The position numbers and the translations under genes are program-made. A model generated the notes under the pieces. That model was not told the origin of the DNA and ran no database searches. It worked only from the letters and a program-made list of their open reading frames with translations. A stretch of 64,000 nucleotides of DNA, taken from NCBI GenBank assembly GCA_028289545.1, contig JANQPG010000024.1, positions 62,001-126,000 of the forward strand, written 5' to 3'. Every line of letters begins with the position of its first letter. Positions within the stretch are counted from its first letter, which is position 1. This document shows, piece by piece, positions 60,702 through 64,000 of the stretch. The DNA is from Woeseiaceae bacterium. Its GTDB lineage: Bacteria; Pseudomonadota; Gammaproteobacteria; Steroidobacterales; Woeseiaceae.

Positions 60702-62216
60702 ATGAGAGATACCAGTAGCTCATGGGTGAAACGTCTGTTTTTCCTGCTTGTCGGCACAGCAGTTGGGCTGGCGGGTTGCGGGAATTCACCCAGAGATTTC
60801 GAGCAGCTCGATGCGCTGATCGAAGATGCCCGGGAGCGCTCACAAATGTCGGCGGGTACAGCCATTGTCGTGCTCAAGGACAACCGGGTTGTTCACGAGG
60901 CCTACTTCGGTCTCGAAGACGTCCAGGCCGACAAGTCGGTAAACGAGGACACAGTGTTCTATATCGCCTCGACGACTAAAGCATTCCTTGCTCTGGCGGT
61001 TCTGCTCGCCGAGTCTCGCGGCGAGATCTCTGAAGACACGACGCTCCAGGAACTGTTTCCTGACCTGACCTTCCCTTCGATCGATGCCGAAAGCATAACG
61101 GTCAAACATCTGCTGACGCACACGTCCGGCATCGACAACGAGCCGCTCACCTGGAGCATGTCATATACGGGCCTGCACACGCCGGCCGAGAAACGTCTCG
61201 GCATGGTTGTGGCGTCTTATCCGAGCGAAGGTGCTGACCCGGGCGAATTCGAATACAGCAACATCGGCTACAACATTCTGGCCGTCTGGATGGATAGGCA
61301 CTACGGTCGGGACTGGCGAACCGTACTCGAAGACACAGTGGTTTCACCTTTGGAGATGTCTCGCACAACCGGATTCATCAGCGTTGCCGATGATAATGCG
61401 TGGCCTCTCGCAAAGCCCTATTCCTACAAGGTGGGACACGGCCGGGAAGAGCTGTACCTCAAAAAGACCGACGATACGATGTACTCGGTCGGCCTGCTCG
61501 CGACGGCACGAGACACGGCGAGGTTTGTACTCGCAACGATGAACAACGGCGAGATCGACGGACGCCAGGTGTTTCCCGCCGAAGTAGTCGAGAAACAGCG
61601 CACTCAGCAAGTAGAAACCGACGGGGGATACTTCGACGGCTACGCCTGGGGCTGGATGACAACCGAGCAATACAAACGCCCGCTCATGCTGCACACGGGC
61701 GGCTTCTCGGGCGCAACGGCCGCGATCAGCTACATGCCCACGGAAAAGATTGGCGTCGTCGTACTGCACAACGAGAACGGTCTCAAGGCAAACACTTTGA
61801 ACAGCATTGTGCAGGAAGCGGCTTACGGGGCAGCGCTGGGGCTAAGCGATGAATCGGTCAGTGCCGAAGTTGCTGACACTATCGACTGGCTTGAAAAAGC
61901 ATCGTCCGATGCGCGGGCGAGACTGGAAGAGCAGCAGGAAGCGAGGATGTCGAAGGCCTGGAACATGAGCCTTTCCGTATCTGCGTTTGCGGGCGTGTAC
62001 ACCCATCCGCTCGCCGGCGAGATTGTTGCCGAGGAAAACGGTGACGGGCAACTCGAACTCCGCTGGGGGCTGCTGCAAGGAACCGGTTATCCCACTGACG
62101 AGCAGGATCACATCGTCGTCGACTTCCGGCCCGGATCGTTTGACGGTCTGAGCTTCCGCGTCGAAGACAATGTGGTCAGCGGGTTGTCGTTTAACGGGGT
62201 TTACTTTGAGCGTTGA
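60702..62216 (+). CDS. Serine hydrolase lipoprotein, CubicO/beta-lactamase class C-like
   Basis: 504 residues with a lipoprotein signal ending VGLAGC. The active-site Ser-x-x-Lys is in FYIASTTKAFLALAVLL, the Tyr is in EYSNIGYN, and VKHLLTHTSGID is the conserved CubicO element; HTGGFSGATA provides the third motif. The last about 100 residues form a separate beta domain (FAGVYTHPLAGEIVAEENGDGQLELRW). Such enzymes cut esters, D-amino-acid peptides or amides. GGAG lies before the ATG. No neighbour indicates the substrate. Confidence 0.88.
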   Translation: MRDTSSSWVKRLFFLLVGTAVGLAGCGNSPRDFEQLDALIEDARERSQMSAGTAIVVLKDNRVVHEAYFGLEDVQADKSVNEDTVFYIASTTKAFLALAVLLAESRGEISEDTTLQELFPDLTFPSIDAESITVKHLLTHTSGIDNEPLTWSMSYTGLHTPAEKRLGMVVASYPSEGADPGEFEYSNIGYNILAVWMDRHYGRDWRTVLEDTVVSPLEMSRTTGFISVADDNAWPLAKPYSYKVGHGREELYLKKTDDTMYSVGLLATARDTARFVLATMNNGEIDGRQVFPAEVVEKQRTQQVETDGGYFDGYAWGWMTTEQYKRPLMLHTGGFSGATAAISYMPTEKIGVVVLHNENGLKANTLNSIVQEAAYGAALGLSDESVSAEVADTIDWLEKASSDARARLEEQQEARMSKAWNMSLSVSAFAGVYTHPLAGEIVAEENGDGQLELRWGLLQGTGYPTDEQDHIVVDFRPGSFDGLSFRVEDNVVSGLSFNGVYFER

Positions 62217-62273
62217 TGGGGTGAATTATCACCAAGCAGTTTTTCCCACTCACTTAGACAAAGGACGTGCGTA

Positions 62274-62618
62274 ATGAAAACCAGAATTTTCTTGGCTGTA
62301 GTCATGTTGTCCGCTTTTGCGAGTACTTCTCACGCAGCGCTTACAGGCGACGTCATCGAGATACAGCAGGTATACGTGGGTTCTACGGGCGAGTTTGCCA
62401 TTGAAGCCACGGCTATCATCGCTAACGCAAGCGCTGACCGGGACTGTGCGTCCGGAGCAACCTGGGCCAAGTCCTGGGCAGGGTTTGGAAGCACAGCGAG
62501 TGACAGAATGGTGTCGGTCATTCTCTCAGCCCACGCTCAGAATAAGAGAGTCAATATTTCCACTAACGGCTGTGAGGGTTCGTGGCACAGGATTGTTAAT
62601 GTGTATATCTTGCCCTGA
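62274..62618 (+). CDS. Small secreted protein related to the one at 34259
   Basis: 114 residues with a signal peptide (MKTRIFLAVVMLSAFASTSHA). The mature part has strands (GDVIEIQQVYVGSTGEFAI), a Cys (DRDCAS), a helix (DRMVSVILSAHAQNKRVNIS), a second Cys (NGCEG) and a last strand (RIVNVYILP). The order and the (A/S)-x-x-(A/Q)-N-K-x-V-x-I-S element match the protein at 34259. AAAGGA precedes the ATG. Function unknown. Confidence 0.65.
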   Translation: MKTRIFLAVVMLSAFASTSHAALTGDVIEIQQVYVGSTGEFAIEATAIIANASADRDCASGATWAKSWAGFGSTASDRMVSVILSAHAQNKRVNISTNGCEGSWHRIVNVYILP

Positions 62619-63219
62619 ATCACACGACTAGGCGCACGGTCCGCTCTCCGGAGCGAGTGTATCCCTACGAGCTCATCGCGGGCGGGTCGACCGTCGATCA
62701 GGTTTACCTCGAGGCTCGCATCACTCACATCACTCGGTCGTACGAAAAGCGCTCCAGCGAACACTGTTCTGTCCGCATTAATGGCGTGTGACGCCAGATG
62801 CCCGGCACTGCCGTTCAGCGTAACCGAGATTCTGCTGTCGCAGGATGGTGGAAAACCGAAATCCTAATGATGGCGACAAGCCGAACTCCCCTTCGTACGC
62901 TCCAGCCGACTCATCCCGCGCATTGCAGCTGCCAAGCTCACGTATGAGTCATCTCGCCTTTTTTTAATGAAATCAGGCAGGTTTCTGATTTCAGGTAATG
63001 ATATACCGGAGATGGAAGCAGGATGCCGACGCCCTAACCGCGAGGCTGCGAGCACATTGGTTCTCTCCGATCCCGGACAAGCCCAGCCGGAACACCTTGC
63101 CCACATCATCCGGGCTTTCGGCTATTACCTATTGTTGGCGTCCGGTTCGACTCTAGACTACGCCGCCCCGGAGAAGTTGTGGCTTCCGCGGTAACGCCGG
63201 GAGCAAAGGTGGACAGGTT
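62619..63219. other. Gap with no recognised gene
   Basis: About 600 bp. A short plus-strand frame (YELIAGGSTVDQVYLEARI..., stop at 62789) has no start. CCGCTCTCCGGAGCG near 62640 is a small hairpin after the secreted-protein gene. The frames at 62864-63109 and 62967-63194 show no motif or ribosome site. It may contain remnants too decayed to name. Confidence 0.35.
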
Positions 63220-64000
63220 ATGAATGCACGTCGAATCCAGTTAGTCCGTGTCCTTGCCATTGCCGCGCTCATTGCCTTCGCCGCTGCCATTGCGTGGGCA
63301 CAGGGTTCCGAAGAGATCCTCGTGATCGACCAGCCCATCGATCGAGATATGTACGCCGCGGGACGTCAGGTGAACGTACTCAGCGCGATCGGGGGTGACC
63401 TCGTTGCTGCTGGGCAAAGCGTCACAGTCGAAGGAATTGTGCACGGCGACACGATCGTGGCAGCACAGGATATTGAAATTCGGTCTCAAGGGAACGATGA
63501 CCTACGGGCAGCCGGTCAGCACGTAAAGGTCAACGCTCCGGTAGCAGGCCATATCGTTGCCGCCGGCCAAACCGTAACGATCAATGAAGGCATCGGAGAC
63601 TGGGCCTGGTTGGCTGGTCATACCGTTGAAGTACAGGGTAATGTTGGCGGCGACCTGAGAATACGCGCGAACAAGATCGCGGTTAATGCCGAGGTCAGTG
63701 GCGATTTGGATCTGACCGGCGACGAGTTGCGTGTCGGACCAGATACCCACGTGCAAGGCAATCTCACATGGCGCAGCAATAGCGAAGCCGATATCAGCGC
63801 TGAGGCGCGCATAGACGGCGAGTTCATCGAGAAACCGGCGCCCGGTATTGCAGAAGAACTCAGCTCCGGTCGCGCTCTCTCTTTCACCGTCAGCGTCATC
63901 GTCGCTGTAACGGTGTTGTTCTTGCTGTTCTCTCGCTCCTTACGCGCCAGCGCCGATCGAATTCGAGCACATCCCGGCTCATCACTCGGTCTCGGCTTTG
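63220..64000 (+). CDS. Bactofilin-like polymer-forming protein, N-terminal part (cut by window edge)
   Basis: 260 residues are visible from ATG 63220, with AGGTGG seven bases upstream. A signal peptide or first helix (VRVLAIAALIAFAAAIAWA) is followed by a repeated beta-helix pattern. Each turn has the G-D-x-x-x-A-G-x-x-V-x-x-x-G-x-V form: IGGDLVAAGQSVTVEGIVHGD, VAGHIVAAGQTVTINEG, VGGDLRIRANKIAVNAEVSGDLDL. A membrane helix (VSVIVAVTVLFLLFS) follows at about 225-240. This is the polymer-forming domain type related to bactofilins, joined to a membrane part. The C-terminal end is outside the window. Confidence 0.8.
   Translation, partial: MNARRIQLVRVLAIAALIAFAAAIAWAQGSEEILVIDQPIDRDMYAAGRQVNVLSAIGGDLVAAGQSVTVEGIVHGDTIVAAQDIEIRSQGNDDLRAAGQHVKVNAPVAGHIVAAGQTVTINEGIGDWAWLAGHTVEVQGNVGGDLRIRANKIAVNAEVSGDLDLTGDELRVGPDTHVQGNLTWRSNSEADISAEARIDGEFIEKPAPGIAEELSSGRALSFTVSVIVAVTVLFLLFSRSLRASADRIRAHPGSSLGLGF

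Noticed and set aside
1-64000. CRISPR arrays, rRNA genes, riboswitches and an origin of replication
   Set aside because: No regularly spaced repeats, rRNA segments or recognised riboswitch cores were seen.

Overview
The window is about 64 kb of GC-rich DNA from a Gram-negative bacterium. It is full of TonB-dependent receptors, lipoprotein hydrolases, CadC/TPR-type regulators and sulfatases. This gene style fits a marine or sediment gammaproteobacterium of the Woeseia/Wenzhouxiangella/Xanthomonadales kind; that placement is inference from gene content, not from a marker gene.

1-13.2 kb is a polysaccharide utilisation locus: the N-terminal part of a 2-dehydro-3-deoxygalactonokinase (cut by the window start), a galactose-dehydrogenase-like SDR, a SusB-type GH97 lipoprotein, two sulfatase lipoproteins, a large TonB-dependent receptor whose 5' end carries an 11-G run, and a lipoprotein fusing a purple-acid-phosphatase-like domain to an alpha-galactosidase-like domain. 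Together they suggest uptake and desulfation of a sulfated alpha-galactan or galactoside and oxidative (De Ley-Doudoroff) galactose catabolism. 13.4-17.4 kb holds soxR with a textbook SoxR box driving a VOC protein, a CadC-like regulator with TPRs, and a small secreted protein.

17.4-52.0 kb looks like a composite genomic island stacked on tRNA-Arg(ACG) (52000-52076, minus strand). Fragments of that tRNA's 3' half lie in the same orientation at 39725-39769 (45 of 45 bases identical), 37371-37403 (33 of 33) and, degenerate, near 20100. Cargo includes a two-gene membrane protein/P-loop ATPase unit that looks like a defence system (17.8-19.8 kb), a prolyl-oligopeptidase lipoprotein, several small accessory genes, a 2297-residue SpvB/RHS polymorphic toxin with a HINT domain, an unrecognised toxin tip and a HEAT-like candidate immunity protein, orphan immunity and transposase remnants, a TonB receptor, and a folX-folE-folM pterin operon. 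Then comes a complete lasso-peptide cluster (precursor 41746, fused B protein, cyclase, ParB-like accessory gene) converging on an ABC-transporter/TonB-receptor operon, with a 160-bp MITE inserted exactly at the meeting point. A TIR protein with a C-terminal membrane helix lies near the tRNA. No integrase gene was found.

52.1-64 kb looks like chromosomal backbone: a GbsR/MarR regulator with a cyanide-insensitive-type cytochrome bd oxidase, a Fur-controlled siderophore receptor and PepSY reductase pair, a MerR regulator facing a DUF2938 membrane protein across a 19-bp-spacer promoter, a CubicO-type serine hydrolase lipoprotein, a small secreted protein, and the start of a bactofilin-like polymer-forming protein cut by the window end.
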